The notes beneath the pieces were generated by a model. It saw nothing but the letters and a program-made list of their open reading frames with translations. It did no database searches and had not been told where the DNA came from. Position numbers and translations under genes: made by a program. Positions 31,515-41,378 of a stretch of 64,000 nucleotides of DNA are shown piece after piece. The DNA comes from Solirubrobacteraceae bacterium (GTDB lineage: Bacteria; Actinomycetota; Thermoleophilia; Solirubrobacterales; Solirubrobacteraceae): positions 43,320 to 107,319 of the forward strand of contig JANWIP010000023.1 in the NCBI GenBank assembly GCA_025449845.1, in the 5' to 3' direction. Each line of letters begins with the position of its first letter. The first letter of the stretch is position 1.

Positions 31515-32378
31515 ATGTTGATCGGCGCCCATGTCTCGCCTTCCGGCGGCCTGCCCAAGGCGATCGAGCGCGGCGAGGCGCTCGGCGCGCGCGCCATTCA
31601 GATCTTCAACCAGTCCCCGCGCCAGTGGAAGCCCACCTCCCACAGCGAGGAGAGCATCGCCGCTTTCCGCGAGGCGATGGCCGGGAGCTCGATCGATGCC
31701 GTGCTGATTCACGCCGTCTATCTGCTCAACTGCGCCTCCGAGGACCCCGACATCCGCGCCAAGTCACTTACCTCGCTGACCCACTCCCTGCGCGTGGGGC
31801 AACAGATCGGCGCCACAGGTGTCGTGCTTCATCCCGGCTCGGCGAAGACCGGAGATGTCGGCCAGGCCATCAACCGCGCCGGTGCCGCCATCGCCGAGGC
31901 GTTGAAAGAGAGTGCAGGATGTCCTCTGCATCTTGAGAACACGGCCGGTACCGGGGGCACTTTGGGGCGCTCCATCGAGGAGCTGGCAGGCCTGATCGAG
32001 GCGGCCGATGGCGATGAGCGACTGGGGCTGTGCCTGGATTCCTGCCACCTGCTGGCCTCCGGCTATGACATCCGCACCCGCGCTGGCATGGATGAGCTGA
32101 TCGCCGAGATCTCCGAGAAGGTCGGTTTGGAGCGATTGGGCTCACTGCACTTCAATGACTCCCAGACACCTCTGGGCTCCAACCGCGACCGCCACGCCAA
32201 CGCCGGCGAGGGCGAGCTGGGCACCGCGGGCTGCACTGTTTTTCTCTCCACGCCCGCCTTTGAGGATCTGGCCTGTGTGCTTGAGACCCCCGGGGTGGAA
32301 CGCTCAGGCCCAACACGGGCAGAAGTCGCCTTGCTGATGAAGCTGCGCACAAAGGGCCTGGCCCGCGCGGCTAGGTGA
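31515..32378 (+). CDS. nfo: Endonuclease IV
   Basis: MLIGAHVSPSGGLPKAIERGEALGARAIQIFNQSPRQWK, LCLDSCHLLASGYDI, LHFNDSQTPLGSNRDRHANAGEGELG. Confidence 0.95.
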   Translation: MLIGAHVSPSGGLPKAIERGEALGARAIQIFNQSPRQWKPTSHSEESIAAFREAMAGSSIDAVLIHAVYLLNCASEDPDIRAKSLTSLTHSLRVGQQIGATGVVLHPGSAKTGDVGQAINRAGAAIAEALKESAGCPLHLENTAGTGGTLGRSIEELAGLIEAADGDERLGLCLDSCHLLASGYDIRTRAGMDELIAEISEKVGLERLGSLHFNDSQTPLGSNRDRHANAGEGELGTAGCTVFLSTPAFEDLACVLETPGVERSGPTRAEVALLMKLRTKGLARAAR

Positions 32379-32402
32379 CCTGCCTCGGGTTCCTCTCAGC
32401 GG

Positions 32403-35400
32403 CTAGGCCGCGGCAAGAGCCGCAGCTGGAGCGGCTGGCGCGCTGGCCTGCGGAAAGATCTGCGACAGCTCGGCGTGCAGCGCGGGGACAGGAGATACGC
32501 GGTATGCCTCGCCCAGCCGCAGCCAGCGCTGGCCGGCGTCGCCGATCAACTCCAGAACCACCTCGACGCTGCCGGGGAAGTTCTCGGCCAGGTGCTTGAA
32601 GTCCTCGATCGCGCTCTCGGCCAGGCTGGCCAGGTCGACGCGCAGGTGCACTGGCTTGGGCTCCTCATTCTGTTTGGTCGCATTTGCCTTGGCACCGGCG
32701 TTGGCCTGCTCAACCTCCTGCTCGGTAGGCGCGAAGGTCTCGACCGACTGCACGACCACACAGGTCTTACCGGCCTCCTTGTGATCCACACGCCCGCGCA
32801 CCAGCACCACCTGGTCGATCGCCAAGGCAGCCTCGTGCTCGGCCATGGCCTTGCCGAACACCAGGATCTCCACGGCTCCCTCAAGGTCATCGAGCGTGGC
32901 GAACATCATGTGATCGCCGTTGCGCGTGCGGATGCGCTTGGCCTCGGTGATGATTCCTCCCACTGTCACCCAGTCCTTGTCGCGGCGGTCGGCAAGTGCG
33001 ACAAGCGGACAGTCAACGCGCGCGCGCAGCGCCTCACGCAGAGGCTTCAAGGGATGCGCGGAGATGAACAGGCCGATTGCCTCTTTCTCCACCGCCAAGA
33101 GCTCGGCCTGATCGAACTCCTCAGCGGAGATCATCGGATGACTTGGCCTCATCAGGCTCGCGCCCGGCAGCGCCCCGCCGCCGTGACCCGCGCCCGCCCC
33201 GTTCCCCGCGGCGGGCGCGGGGTCGAGGTCGAAGATCGAGCCCTGGCCGATGAGCGCGTCCTGCTGGGCCTTCTGTCCCGCCCCCTGAGCCTGCTCGAGC
33301 ACGGCCAGCATGCCTTTGCGCGTGGCGTCGGTGGAGCCCAGCGCGCCGCACTTGATGAGCGCCTCGATCGCCTTCTTATTGACCGAACGGCCATCTACGC
33401 GCTCGCAGAAATCCCACAGCGAGGTGAACTCGCCGCCCTCCTGGCGCGCGTGCTTGATCGCCTCCACAGCCTGGTAGCCGACGCCCTTGACGGCGTCGAG
33501 ACCAAAGCGAATATTTCCCTCCACGACGGTGAACTCGTGGTCTGAGAGGTTGACGTCGGGAGGCAGAATCTCAATGCCCATCTCCTCGCAGCGAGCCACG
33601 AAGAAAGGCACCTTGTCCTTGGTGGACATCACCGAGGAGATAAGTGCCGCCATGTACTCGGCGGGGTGGTTGGCGCGCAGCCACGCAGTGCGGTAGGCAA
33701 TCAGCCCATAGCACGCGGCATGGCTCTTGTTGAATGAGTAATCGGCCGACTTTTCGTTGGTCTGCCAGAGCAGGTCGATCACCTGAGAGCTCGTGCCCGA
33801 GGCACGACAGCCCTCCACGAACTCGGGCTTGAGCGCGGCCATCGCTTCGCGGTTCTTCTTGCCGATCGCCTTGCGCAGATCATCCGCCTTGGCGCCCGAG
33901 AAGCCCGCCAGCTCCTTGGCGATCTGCATCGCCTGCTCCTGGTAGAGGATCACGCCCTTGGAGGACTCGAGGATCGGGCGCAGGCGCTCGTCGGCATAGG
34001 TGATCTGTTCGGGGTTGCGCTTGCCTTTGGCGTACACCGGGATCTGGTCCATCGCCCCGGGCCGGTAGAGCGCGTTGAGCGCCACGAGGTCGTTGAACTC
34101 GTCGGGACGCACCCGCTTGAGCGCCTCGCGCATGCCCTCGGACTCAAACTGAAAGACACCCACGGAGTCTCCGCGGGCGAGCATCTCGTAGGTCTTCACG
34201 TCATCCAGCGGCAGATTGGTCATGTCCGGGCGCACCCCCGGCTGACCATCCGGTCCTTGGGTGGAGCGCTCGATGATGTCCAGCGCGTCCTCGATCACGT
34301 CGAGATTGCGCAGCCCCAGGAAGTCCATCTTCAGCAGGCCGATCTCCTCGATCGGCTTCATCGAGAACTGGGTGACGGTGCGGTATACGCGCTCGCCATC
34401 GCTGGTGCCAGCGTCGGCGAGCTGCAACGGCACGATGTCGGTGAGTGGTCGATCGGCGATCACCACCGCGGCGGCGTGAATCGAGGAGTTGCGCACGATC
34501 CCCTCAAGGCCCTTGGCCACGTCCACGATCTTGCGCGCGTCGGGCTCCTCGTCGTAGGCCTTGCGTAGCGGCTCACCGGGCTTCAGGCAGTCCTCAAAGG
34601 AGGGTGCACGGCCCATGATCGGATCGGGGATCAATTTCGCCAGGCGATCGCCCGCGCCGTAGTCATAGCCCAACACTCGCGCCGCATCGCGCGTGGCGGC
34701 ACGCGGGAACATCTTGCCGAAGGTGACGATCTGCGCGACCGACTCGCGCCCGTACTTTTCGGTCACGTAGCGCATTACCTGCTCGCGTCCGCGCACGGAG
34801 AAGTCGATGTCGATATCAGGCATCGACACACGCTCGGGGTTCAGGAAGCGCTCGAACAGCAGGTCATAGCGCAGCGGGTCCACATCGGTGATCTGCAGGC
34901 AGTAGGACACGATCGAGCCCGCCGCTGAGCCACGGCCCGGCCCCACGGCGATGCCGTTCTCTTTGGCGTACTTGACGAAGTCCCAGACGATCAGGAAATA
35001 GGCGTTGAAGCCCATGCGATCGATCACGCCCAGCTCCATTTCCATGCGCTCCATAGCGTGGGCTGGCGGCGGGGCGCCATAGCGCAGGCTCATCCCCTCT
35101 TCCACGCGTGCGCGCAGATACTCGCGCTCGGGAGTCCCATCGGGGGTGGTGAAGCTCGGGATCAGCTGCTTGCCCAGCTCCAGCTCCACTGAACAGCGTT
35201 CGGCGATCTGCACCGTGTTGGCGATCGCCTCGGGCCACTCCGCGAAGGCGTCGGCCATTTCCTGGGAGTCGCGCAGGTAGAACTCGTTGGTGTCGAAGGT
35301 CAGCTTGGGCGCGGCCAGCGTACTCTTGGTCTGCACGCACAACAGCGCCGTGTGATGGTCGTAGTCCTCGCGGCGCAGGTAGTGCACATCGCCGGTGCCC

Positions 35401-36008
35401 ACCAGGCTGCCGCCTACCTCCCGCGCGATCTTGACGATCCCCTCGTTGCACTTCTCCTGGGGCGCAAGACCGTTCTTCTGCAACTCGAAGTAGACGTTCT
35501 CAGAGCCGAAGATGCGCAGCAGATCGTCGGCGTGCGCGCGCGCGTCCTGCGGGCGGTCCTCCAGCAGACGCTGGCAGAAGCGCGAAGCCAGGCAGCCGGT
35601 AAGCGCGATCACGCCCTCGGCGTGCTGCTGCACCTGATGCAGGTCCACGGTCGGCTTGCCCCGGTGCAGCCCCTCAAGGTAGCCCGCCGAGGAGAGCTTG
35701 ACGAGGTTGCGGTAGCCGGCGTTGTTGGCTGCCAGCAATGTCAGGTGGTTGCGCTCAACCTTGCCGGGACCGCGCGCGGCGTGGTCATCCACCAGATAGA
35801 TCTCACAGCCCATCACCGGCTTGACATTGTGTTTGGCACAAGCGCGGTACAGCTCAACTGCCCCGTTCATCACGCCGTGATCGGTGAGACCAAGGGCGGG
35901 CTGATCGAACTGCGCGGCGCGCGCGGCGAGGGCCTCAATCTTGCAGGCACCATCGAGCAGCGAGTACTCGGAGTGCACGTGAAGATGGGCGCAGGTTGGC
36001 TTGCTCAC
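32403..36008 (-). CDS. dnaE: DNA polymerase III alpha subunit
   Basis: PHP domain start CAHLHVHSEYSLLDGACKIEAL, VGPGRGSAAGSIVSYCLQITDVDPLRYDLLFERFLNPERVSMPDIDIDF; GTG start inferred at 36008. Confidence 0.96.
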   Translation of the reverse strand: MSKPTCAHLHVHSEYSLLDGACKIEALAARAAQFDQPALGLTDHGVMNGAVELYRACAKHNVKPVMGCEIYLVDDHAARGPGKVERNHLTLLAANNAGYRNLVKLSSAGYLEGLHRGKPTVDLHQVQQHAEGVIALTGCLASRFCQRLLEDRPQDARAHADDLLRIFGSENVYFELQKNGLAPQEKCNEGIVKIAREVGGSLVGTGDVHYLRREDYDHHTALLCVQTKSTLAAPKLTFDTNEFYLRDSQEMADAFAEWPEAIANTVQIAERCSVELELGKQLIPSFTTPDGTPEREYLRARVEEGMSLRYGAPPPAHAMERMEMELGVIDRMGFNAYFLIVWDFVKYAKENGIAVGPGRGSAAGSIVSYCLQITDVDPLRYDLLFERFLNPERVSMPDIDIDFSVRGREQVMRYVTEKYGRESVAQIVTFGKMFPRAATRDAARVLGYDYGAGDRLAKLIPDPIMGRAPSFEDCLKPGEPLRKAYDEEPDARKIVDVAKGLEGIVRNSSIHAAAVVIADRPLTDIVPLQLADAGTSDGERVYRTVTQFSMKPIEEIGLLKMDFLGLRNLDVIEDALDIIERSTQGPDGQPGVRPDMTNLPLDDVKTYEMLARGDSVGVFQFESEGMREALKRVRPDEFNDLVALNALYRPGAMDQIPVYAKGKRNPEQITYADERLRPILESSKGVILYQEQAMQIAKELAGFSGAKADDLRKAIGKKNREAMAALKPEFVEGCRASGTSSQVIDLLWQTNEKSADYSFNKSHAACYGLIAYRTAWLRANHPAEYMAALISSVMSTKDKVPFFVARCEEMGIEILPPDVNLSDHEFTVVEGNIRFGLDAVKGVGYQAVEAIKHARQEGGEFTSLWDFCERVDGRSVNKKAIEALIKCGALGSTDATRKGMLAVLEQAQGAGQKAQQDALIGQGSIFDLDPAPAAGNGAGAGHGGGALPGASLMRPSHPMISAEEFDQAELLAVEKEAIGLFISAHPLKPLREALRARVDCPLVALADRRDKDWVTVGGIITEAKRIRTRNGDHMMFATLDDLEGAVEILVFGKAMAEHEAALAIDQVVLVRGRVDHKEAGKTCVVVQSVETFAPTEQEVEQANAGAKANATKQNEEPKPVHLRVDLASLAESAIEDFKHLAENFPGSVEVVLELIGDAGQRWLRLGEAYRVSPVPALHAELSQIFPQASAPAAPAAALAAA

Positions 36009-36039
36009 CACACGGGATACTAGGCGTCGCGACGGCGGA

Positions 36040-37770
36040 TCAGCGGACCAGGCCCTGAGCCCGATCGGACCAGCCAAGCAACAGCGTCAAAGGCTCCAAG
36101 GGACCCTCGACGAGCACCTGCTCGGAGGACGGCAGCGGCGCTCCCGAGAGAACGCACACGAAGGCCCGCTCACTCAGCCTGACAGTGCTGAGCGGCTGCT
36201 CGCCACGCACCCGCGTGACCTCGATCGGCTCGCCGTTGCGCACCTGCACATACAGCGTCGCGCTGGGCTGGCCTTCAATCGCGAAGGCCAAGACAAAGCT
36301 GTGTCCCTTCGTCCACTGCGAGTCGATTGCCTGCGCCAGCGCCAACAGCAGCAGGCCGGGCCACACCTGAATCCCCGCGTCGGCGAGATCCGACAGCGCC
36401 AGTGGTGCTCGGCGCGCTGCCAGCAGCCGGCGCAGCTTGCGCCTTGAGCCGTGCACCTTCACACCGGGCAGTCGCCGTCCCGTGCCCCCGGCTGCCAGCT
36501 CGGCGAAGGCGCTCGCTGGTCCTTCCAGCAGAAACGCGCCGCGCTCTGAATGAGAACCCCGCTCACCCGAAGCCTGCACACCCGCAGCTTGTCCACCCGC
36601 AGCCTGTCCACTCCCACCGGCACCTGGAGCGACAATGGTTCCAGCGGAAGGCCTGCGCACTGCCGCGCGCTCACCCTCCAGCCTTACTTGCACATCTCCC
36701 AGCCCCTCGATCCTTAAGGTGTACGTCAATGCTCGCTTGACCCGCTGTGCCGGCAGCAGTTCGCAAACCAGCTCTCCCGCAAGCTTCGCGTCGCGCTCCT
36801 CGGCCACGCGGCGGATGGCAGGCGCAAGCCAGGGCTCACGCTGATCCGTATGCGCCAGCACGCGGGGGATGAACGGCGTTGGCATCGATTTGGGCTCCGG
36901 CGGCGTCGGCTCAGGCTCCGGAGCGCGATCCTTTGGCTCCAGCACCTGCCCTGACTCTGGCTCCTCCGGCTCTGGCTCCCCCCCTTCGGGCTCTTGCTCC
37001 CCGGACTCTTGCTCGTCCGGCTCGACGGGAACCGCGACGCGCGCCCGCAGACGAGCCACGGCCGCGGCAAGAGCTTGGGCCATCTCTTCGCGGTCGGGCT
37101 CCGGACGCGCAGGCTCCGGCGCTGGGACGCTCGACTTTACTGCCGCCTCACGCAGTTGCCCGGCGATGCCCCTGAGCTCCTGGGCGATTGCCTCCATCCT
37201 GGCCTGGCGGTCGCTCATATCCTGGAGCTGCGCCGCAAGCAGAAGCTCGCGGCGTGCGAGATCTGCCTCGCGTCCAGCGAGCTCCTGTTCGGCAAGGCGT
37301 GCGGCAGCGCGCCCCGTGGCGGCCTCCTGCTCTGCCTCGGAGAGCTCGCGGCGCACCTCCTCCAGGCGATCGGCCAACTCACGCGCGTGACGCTCGCCGG
37401 CGCCGAGACGCCGTTGCAGGCGATCGAGCTCCCCGCGCTGCTCACGCTCCAGGCGCTCGCGCTGTTCCTCGGCCTCGACGCGCAGCTGCTGCTCGGCGTA
37501 CTCGCGCTGCTTGGCGCGACGCACCTCGTGCTCGCGCTCGGCCAGCTGCTCGGCGACGCGTCGCTGCTCCTCCTCGGCCTCGCGTACGCGTCGGCGCAGA
37601 TCGGCGAGCTGCGACTCCAGCGTTCGCACTGCCGCCTCGGCGGCCTCGGCGCGACGCGTGAGCACCGCGTCCCCCAACTCCGCGCGGCGCGCGCGGCGCG
37701 CGGCAAGCAGATCGCGCTCGCTGGAGCTGGTGGGGGGCTCGTCACCCGGGGTCCTGTCTCCCTCTGCCAT
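36040..37770 (-). CDS. Long coiled-coil protein with Pro/Glu-rich linker and two C-terminal SCP2-like regions
   Basis: ORF 36040..38109 trimmed to MAEGDRTPGDEPP at 37770 (upstream part overlaps argG); heptad-rich RRRVREAEEEQRRVAEQLAEREHEVRRAKQREYAEQQ, then SCP2-like TLYVQVRNGEPIEVTRVRGEQPLSTVRLSERAFVCVLSGA. Confidence 0.75.
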   Translation of the reverse strand: MAEGDRTPGDEPPTSSSERDLLAARRARRAELGDAVLTRRAEAAEAAVRTLESQLADLRRRVREAEEEQRRVAEQLAEREHEVRRAKQREYAEQQLRVEAEEQRERLEREQRGELDRLQRRLGAGERHARELADRLEEVRRELSEAEQEAATGRAAARLAEQELAGREADLARRELLLAAQLQDMSDRQARMEAIAQELRGIAGQLREAAVKSSVPAPEPARPEPDREEMAQALAAAVARLRARVAVPVEPDEQESGEQEPEGGEPEPEEPESGQVLEPKDRAPEPEPTPPEPKSMPTPFIPRVLAHTDQREPWLAPAIRRVAEERDAKLAGELVCELLPAQRVKRALTYTLRIEGLGDVQVRLEGERAAVRRPSAGTIVAPGAGGSGQAAGGQAAGVQASGERGSHSERGAFLLEGPASAFAELAAGGTGRRLPGVKVHGSRRKLRRLLAARRAPLALSDLADAGIQVWPGLLLLALAQAIDSQWTKGHSFVLAFAIEGQPSATLYVQVRNGEPIEVTRVRGEQPLSTVRLSERAFVCVLSGAPLPSSEQVLVEGPLEPLTLLLGWSDRAQGLVR

Positions 37771-37823
37771 CACGCTCCCGGCCAAGGGTATGGGCGAGGC
37801 CGGACGCGACTTCGACCTCGACT

Positions 37824-39095
37824 TCAGGACTCGTTGCGCAAGCGCCAGGCCATACGCGACTGCAACGACCAAAGCTCGATGAAGCCAGGCGAGGCAGTCT
37901 GCGAGAAGAGACCGCCGGACTCCGCGAAGGAGGCCAGCGCGGCGTCGTAGACCGCGTTGGGCGAGGCACGCGTGACAACACGCGCCGTGCCCTTGTAGAG
38001 CTTGAGGCCGATGGTGCCGGTGACGCGCTCGTTGACGGACTCCATGTAGGCGTCGAGATCCAGGCGCAGCGGCTCCCACCAGAGACCGGCGTAGACGAGA
38101 TAGGCCCACTGGCGATCGAGCTGGGGCTTGAACTGGTTCTGGTGAATTGTGCAGACGAGCTTCTCAAGCTCCTGATGCGCGGGCAGCAGGATGGCGGCGG
38201 CAGGGGCCTCGTAGATGTCGCGCACCTTCAAGCCGACGATGCGATCCTCGATGTGATCGACGATTCCTACGCCATGGCGCGCGGCGATATCGGCGGTTTG
38301 TTCGATCAGCGCCACCAACCCCAGACGCTCGCCGTTCAGGGCGACCGGCGTGCCGTTCTCGAACTCGACGGTGACGATCTCGGCCTCCTCGGGCGCCAGC
38401 TCGGGGCGGGTGACGAGCTGGAAGACGTCGTCATCGGGAGCATGCGAGAGGTCCTCGATCCAGCGCCCCTCCGAGGAGCGACCCCAGAGATTGTCGTCGA
38501 TCGAGTAGGGCGCCACCTCGGTGCCGCCCTTGACGGGAATACCGTGCTCGCGCGCGTAGGCGATCTCCTCCTCGCGCCCCATTTGCCAGGAACGCACGGG
38601 TGCGATCACCTTCAGCTCCGGCGCCAGGGTGGAGACGGTCGCCTCGATGCGCACCTGGTCGTTGCCCTTGCCGGTGCAGCCGTGGGCGATCGTATCGCAG
38701 CCCGAGCGCCGAGCATAGTCGACGGCCAGCTTGGCGATCAGCGGTCGGCCGAGTGCCGTGAACAGCGGATAGCCCCCGCCGTACAGCGCATTGGCCTTGA
38801 TCGCCGGCAGCACGTACTCGCGCGCGAACTCCTCGCGGGCATCGACGATGTGGCACTCAAGCGCCCCGAGGCGCAGCGCCTTGCCCTCGATGACCTCGTA
38901 GTCCTCTCCGGGCTGCCCCAGGTTGACGGTGAGGCAGACGACCTCCGCGTGGTACTGATCCTGAATCCACTTCAGCATCACGCTCGTGTCAAGACCGCCG
39001 GAGTAGAGCAGCAGCACGCGCTTGACCTCGGCGGGGTCGGCCTCATAAGAGGCCGTGCGCGGCGGGAAGTTGTGCTCGGGCTCGGAGGGGGTCAT
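37824..39095 (-). CDS. argG: Argininosuccinate synthase
   Basis: VLLLYSGGLDTSVMLKWIQDQYHAEVVCLTVNLGQ, AHGCTGKGNDQVRIE, YSIDDNLWGRSSEG. Confidence 0.97.
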   Translation of the reverse strand: MTPSEPEHNFPPRTASYEADPAEVKRVLLLYSGGLDTSVMLKWIQDQYHAEVVCLTVNLGQPGEDYEVIEGKALRLGALECHIVDAREEFAREYVLPAIKANALYGGGYPLFTALGRPLIAKLAVDYARRSGCDTIAHGCTGKGNDQVRIEATVSTLAPELKVIAPVRSWQMGREEEIAYAREHGIPVKGGTEVAPYSIDDNLWGRSSEGRWIEDLSHAPDDDVFQLVTRPELAPEEAEIVTVEFENGTPVALNGERLGLVALIEQTADIAARHGVGIVDHIEDRIVGLKVRDIYEAPAAAILLPAHQELEKLVCTIHQNQFKPQLDRQWAYLVYAGLWWEPLRLDLDAYMESVNERVTGTIGLKLYKGTARVVTRASPNAVYDAALASFAESGGLFSQTASPGFIELWSLQSRMAWRLRNES

Positions 39096-39167
39096 CGGTC
39101 GGGAAGGCTACTGGGAGGTGCCGAAGAGAGGTCGGAGCCATCCTAAGCGGCCGGCATCCTGTGCGTC

Positions 39168-39480
39168 GTGGAAAACGAAGAGATCATCGGCGAGACAACC
39201 GATCTCGAGGGCGCCAGGGCCGTCCTGTTCGTGCGCATTTGGCAGAAGGTGTTGCCCCGAGCACATCGAGTTGACGTCTTTTATGGAGGAGGTATTGAAA
39301 ACGGTGTGTTCGGCGGAGCATGTCGAAGTCGATCCTGTGTACCCGAAGCGCGGACGCTATTTCGCCCGTGGCGTCGGTCCTAGCCAGTGGTTGCTAGTCG
39401 TCGTAAGCTATGAACGGATCCCGGCGCGAATCATCTCGGCATTCGGCTACCGAAAGGACCCTCCAACGTGGGGCGCGTAA
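39168..39480 (+). pseudogene. Toxin-like protein, reading frame interrupted by +1 shift at C4 run (39255-39258)
   Basis: Frame from GTG 39168 gives ...VLFVRIWQKVLP; shifted frame from 39259 gives EHIELTSFMEEVLKTVCSAEHVEVDPVYPKRGRYFARGVGPSQWLLVVVSYERIPARIISAFGYRKDPPTWGA*. Confidence 0.6.
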
Positions 39481-39755
39481 ACTTGAGAATCGGTTCGGTT
39501 GTTTTCGATCATGCGAACTACGACGCCGAGAACGATGTGCTTTACCTCCGCGTTGGCGCACCCGAGGATGGCGAGGGAGAGACGACGCCAGAGGGACACG
39601 TGATCCGCTTCGCACCGGGTACAAGTCGGATCGTGGGCCTAACGATGCTCGGCCCACGTCGTATCCTCGAGCGCGAAGGGCGCCTGGTAGTCACGATCCC
39701 TGAGGCGGTCGAGACAACCCCAGATGAACTGGCGGACGCCTTGGCAGCTGTCTGA
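39468..39755 (+). CDS. DUF2283-family protein (candidate antitoxin)
   Basis: YDAENDVLYLRVGAPEDGEGETTPEGHVIRFAPGTSRIVGLTMLGPRRILEREGRLVVTIP; overlaps upstream toxin-like ORF. Confidence 0.8.
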   Translation: MGRVNLRIGSVVFDHANYDAENDVLYLRVGAPEDGEGETTPEGHVIRFAPGTSRIVGLTMLGPRRILEREGRLVVTIPEAVETTPDELADALAAV

Positions 39756-39760
39756 CCTAC

Positions 39761-40219
39761 TCAGGGTGAGCGATAGGGTGCTTCCCCATCGACCTTGCGG
39801 CGGCGACGCTCCATCAGCGGATACACGAATTGCGACTTGAAGCCGACCTTCTCGTAGAGCTTCTGCTGCGAGGCGGTGTGCAATACCCAGGTCAGTCCCT
39901 CAAAAGGGCCGCCGTCGATCATCTCGCGCACCAGCTCCAAGCCAAGGCCACGACCGCGAAACTCCGCCAGGACATAGACATCGGCAAGGTAGGCGATGAT
40001 CGTCCGATCAGACACGGCGCGGGCAAAGCCGACCTGCTCAGTGCCGCGGTACAGGCCCATTACCCTCGCCGAGTTGCGGATCGCCCGCTCGACGAGCTCA
40101 CGCGGGCGCCCAACTCCCCAGTAGGACTCATCGCTGATAAAGCGGTGCACTGCATCGACATCGATCCGCGCCGGGTCGTCATCCAGCTCAAACCCATCCA
40201 CCAGAGCCCGCCGCGCCAC
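39761..40219 (-). CDS. GNAT acetyltransferase
   Basis: IIAYLADVYVLAEFRGRGLGLELVREMIDGG...LHTASQQKLYEKVGF; GTG start inferred at 40219. Confidence 0.85.
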   Translation of the reverse strand: MARRALVDGFELDDDPARIDVDAVHRFISDESYWGVGRPRELVERAIRNSARVMGLYRGTEQVGFARAVSDRTIIAYLADVYVLAEFRGRGLGLELVREMIDGGPFEGLTWVLHTASQQKLYEKVGFKSQFVYPLMERRRRKVDGEAPYRSP

Positions 40220-40220
40220 C

Positions 40221-41378
40221 TCAACCCTCCAGCACGGCGCCAAGCCGCGCAAGCGCCTGCTGAACATGCCCCTCATCGATGATGAGCGGCGGCAGGAAGC
40301 GGACGGTGGTGGGACCTGTGGCGTTCAAGACGAGGCGCTGCTCAAGCAGCGCACGGCGCACAACCTCAGGTGCGGGCACATCCAGCTCGCAGGCGAGCAT
40401 CAGGCCGCGCCCGCGCACGGAGAGCACGTGCGGCAGCTCCTGCAGCCCCTCCGCAAGGCGCCCTCCCAGCTCGCGAACACGCGCGAGCAGCGCGGCGTCC
40501 TCGACGATGTCGAGCGCCGCGAGTGCACCGGCGGCAATCGCGAGTCCGCCGGCAAACGTGGAGCCGTGATCGCCCGGAGCAAAGACGTCGGCGAGACGTG
40601 GCCCGGTGACGAGCGCACCGATTGGCAGCCCGCCGCCGAGCGCCTTGGCAGTGGTGAGCGCATCGGGCATGACGCCGGTTTGCTCATAGGCCCACAGCGA
40701 GCCGGTGCGCCCCATGCCGCACTGGATCTCGTCAAAGATGAGCACGGCACCGTGGCGGTCGCAGGCTTCCCGCGCGCTGCGCAGCAGCTCCTCGGAGAGC
40801 ACATTGACACCGGTCTCCCCCTGGATGGGCTCAAGCAGCACAGCCGCGGTGCGCTCATTGACCGCGGCGGTCAGCGCATCGGGGTCCGGGGCAACGGCGC
40901 GAAATCCCGGCACAAGCGGCGCGAAAGGAGCCTGCTTTGACTCCTGAGGGGTGGCCGAAAGCGCACCGTAAGTGCGCCCGTGAAAGGCGCCGAGCACCGA
41001 CACGATGTCACCCACAGGACGGGCCTTGCGGGCGAGCTTGATGGCGGCCTCATTGGCCTCGGCCCCCGAGTTGGCGAAGAAGACCTTGCCGCCTAGCGAG
41101 GAGCGCGAGAGACGCTCGGCCAGGAGCATGGCGGGCTCGGTGTAAAAAAGATTGGAGACGTGCATTAGCTGTCCCAACTGCGCACGCACGGCCTCCACCA
41201 CAAGCGGGTGACAGTGCCCCACGTTTGTAACCGAAACACCGCAGAGAAAATCTAAGTACTCATTGCCCTCGGCATCCCACAACCAGGGTCCCTCGCCGCG
41301 CACGAACTCCACGGGAAAACGAGCGTAGGAGGGAATTACACAATCGCTCTCGATCTGCTGCAACTCCGCCAAACTCAC
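40221..41378 (-). CDS. argD: Acetylornithine aminotransferase
   Basis: FLCGVSVTNVGHCHPLVVEAV, FFANSGAEANEAAIKLARK, IFDEIQCGMGRTGSLWAYE. Confidence 0.94.
   Translation of the reverse strand: MSLAELQQIESDCVIPSYARFPVEFVRGEGPWLWDAEGNEYLDFLCGVSVTNVGHCHPLVVEAVRAQLGQLMHVSNLFYTEPAMLLAERLSRSSLGGKVFFANSGAEANEAAIKLARKARPVGDIVSVLGAFHGRTYGALSATPQESKQAPFAPLVPGFRAVAPDPDALTAAVNERTAAVLLEPIQGETGVNVLSEELLRSAREACDRHGAVLIFDEIQCGMGRTGSLWAYEQTGVMPDALTTAKALGGGLPIGALVTGPRLADVFAPGDHGSTFAGGLAIAAGALAALDIVEDAALLARVRELGGRLAEGLQELPHVLSVRGRGLMLACELDVPAPEVVRRALLEQRLVLNATGPTTVRFLPPLIIDEGHVQQALARLGAVLEG

Noticed and set aside
32475-33545. 356-aa plus-strand ORF
   Set aside because: Antisense to dnaE; artefact.
37771-38109. 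N-terminal extension of the coiled-coil ORF
   Set aside because: Overlaps argG coding sequence in another frame; ATG at 37770 is the more plausible start.
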